Assembly (NCBI RefSeq): GCF_014171575.1
Contig: NZ_CP050453.1
Span: forward strand, 4,018,359 to 4,082,358
DNA: 64,000 nucleotides
DNA from: Microbacterium sp. Se63.02b
GTDB lineage: Bacteria > Actinomycetota > Actinomycetes > Actinomycetales > Microbacteriaceae
Direction of reading: 5' to 3'
Part shown: positions 63,687 through 64,000 of the stretch, piece by piece
Numbering within the stretch: position 1 is the first letter of the stretch
How the letters are laid out: each line of letters opens with the position of its first letter
The notes under the pieces: generated by a model
Databases searched by the model: none
What the model saw: only the letters and a program-made list of their open reading frames with translations
Told to the model about the DNA's origin: nothing
Translations under genes and position numbers: made by a program

Positions 63687-64000
63687 GGAATCACTCCGGG
63701 AATACTGTCACCGGATTCACTTCGACCGGAGACATGGGGAACTGCCGAAAAAGGCATAAGTCAACCGACTTAGGGTACGTCCTCCCGGCGCGCAGAGCAA
63801 ATCTGCGAGCTTCCCCGACCGGAAGCACGCACGAACCGCACAGCCATTATCCACAACCGAGGCACGCCCGACCCGCACAACACGCGCGCGTGTTTTCAAG
63901 GGCAGGTTGCCGTTCGCAGCCGGGGTGACTACCGTGGCATCCTAAGTTATCCACAGGGGAGCAGCACGTCGCCCCACCTCGATTCCTCGTCCGGAGCGTC
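63687..64000. promoter_or_regulatory. rpmH-dnaA intergenic region (part of oriC) with DnaA boxes
   Basis: No gene in the last 314 bases. Two perfect DnaA boxes TTATCCACA, at 63847-63855 and 63947-63955, identify the replication-origin/dnaA promoter region; dnaA should start to the right of the window. A TTGACT-like -35 for rpmH is present near 63759-63764 on the minus strand, with the TTTTTC stretch GCCTTTTTCGGC next to it. Confidence 0.85.

Overview
The window is high-GC actinobacterial chromosome, most likely from Microbacteriaceae (Microbacterium or a close relative). Evidence: strong G/C third-position bias, GTG starts, ATGA/GTGA overlapping gene pairs, and the gene order parB-parA-rsmG-khpB-yidC-yidD-rnpA-rpmH running toward an unseen dnaA. 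Two perfect DnaA boxes lie at the right end and six parS sites lie just inside it, so the right end is the replication-origin domain. No rRNA, tRNA, CRISPR array, transposase, integrase or phage gene was seen.

Layout. 0.0-1.6 kb: end of an iron-siderophore ABC system (permease, lipoprotein) behind a DtxR/IdeR-like box. 1.7-2.2 kb: two tiny membrane proteins. 2.2-8.1 kb: complete dipeptide/oligopeptide ABC operon with a divergent Lrp/AsnC regulator. 8.1-12.3 kb: acetyltransferase and four poorly characterised proteins. 12.5-14.6 kb: macrolide-type glycosyltransferase divergent from a TetR regulator. 14.6-17.7 kb: 3-hydroxybutyrate dehydrogenase-like SDR, MHS-family transporter, LysR regulator. 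17.7-21.2 kb: DUF779 protein, aldehyde dehydrogenase and GAF-type activator. 21.4-24.2 kb: cca and membrane proteins. 24.5-27.0 kb: secreted, wall-anchored metallophosphoesterase. 27.2-34.8 kb: double-domain Lrp regulator followed by a seven-gene operon resembling polyamine/GABA catabolism and uptake (aldehyde dehydrogenase, class I amidotransferase, DUF3830, Pot-type ABC transporter). 34.9-42.1 kb: Tat-exported phosphoesterase, multi-repeat wall protein, reductase, LLM oxidoreductase, methyltransferase. 42.2-47.5 kb: DUF6049-murJ-trxB-trxA. 48.2-55.1 kb: a NamZ-type exo-muramidase, an ABC sugar importer, a PIG-L deacetylase and two GNAT proteins, which I read as a cell-wall-sugar scavenging locus. 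55.2-57.0 kb: hypothetical protein and sugar porter. 57.1-63.7 kb: partition and origin cluster, with a 1.6-kb non-coding centromere-like region between parA and rsmG. 63.7-64.0 kb: start of the dnaA-rpmH intergenic/oriC region.

An important caveat is that about 17 genes carry apparent one- or two-base deletions, usually inside runs of G or C. Restoring the missing bases always rejoins a normal, family-typical protein, and the affected genes include murJ and cca, which a living cell can hardly do without. I therefore treat these as consensus errors rather than pseudogenes and give full-length spans. If they are real, many genes here are broken.

The most interesting items are the NamZ/ABC/PIG-L/GNAT locus, the repeat-rich parS region (one parS encodes the first residues of ParA and another doubles as the rsmG terminator), and several palindromic operator candidates that sit exactly where the local regulators should bind.
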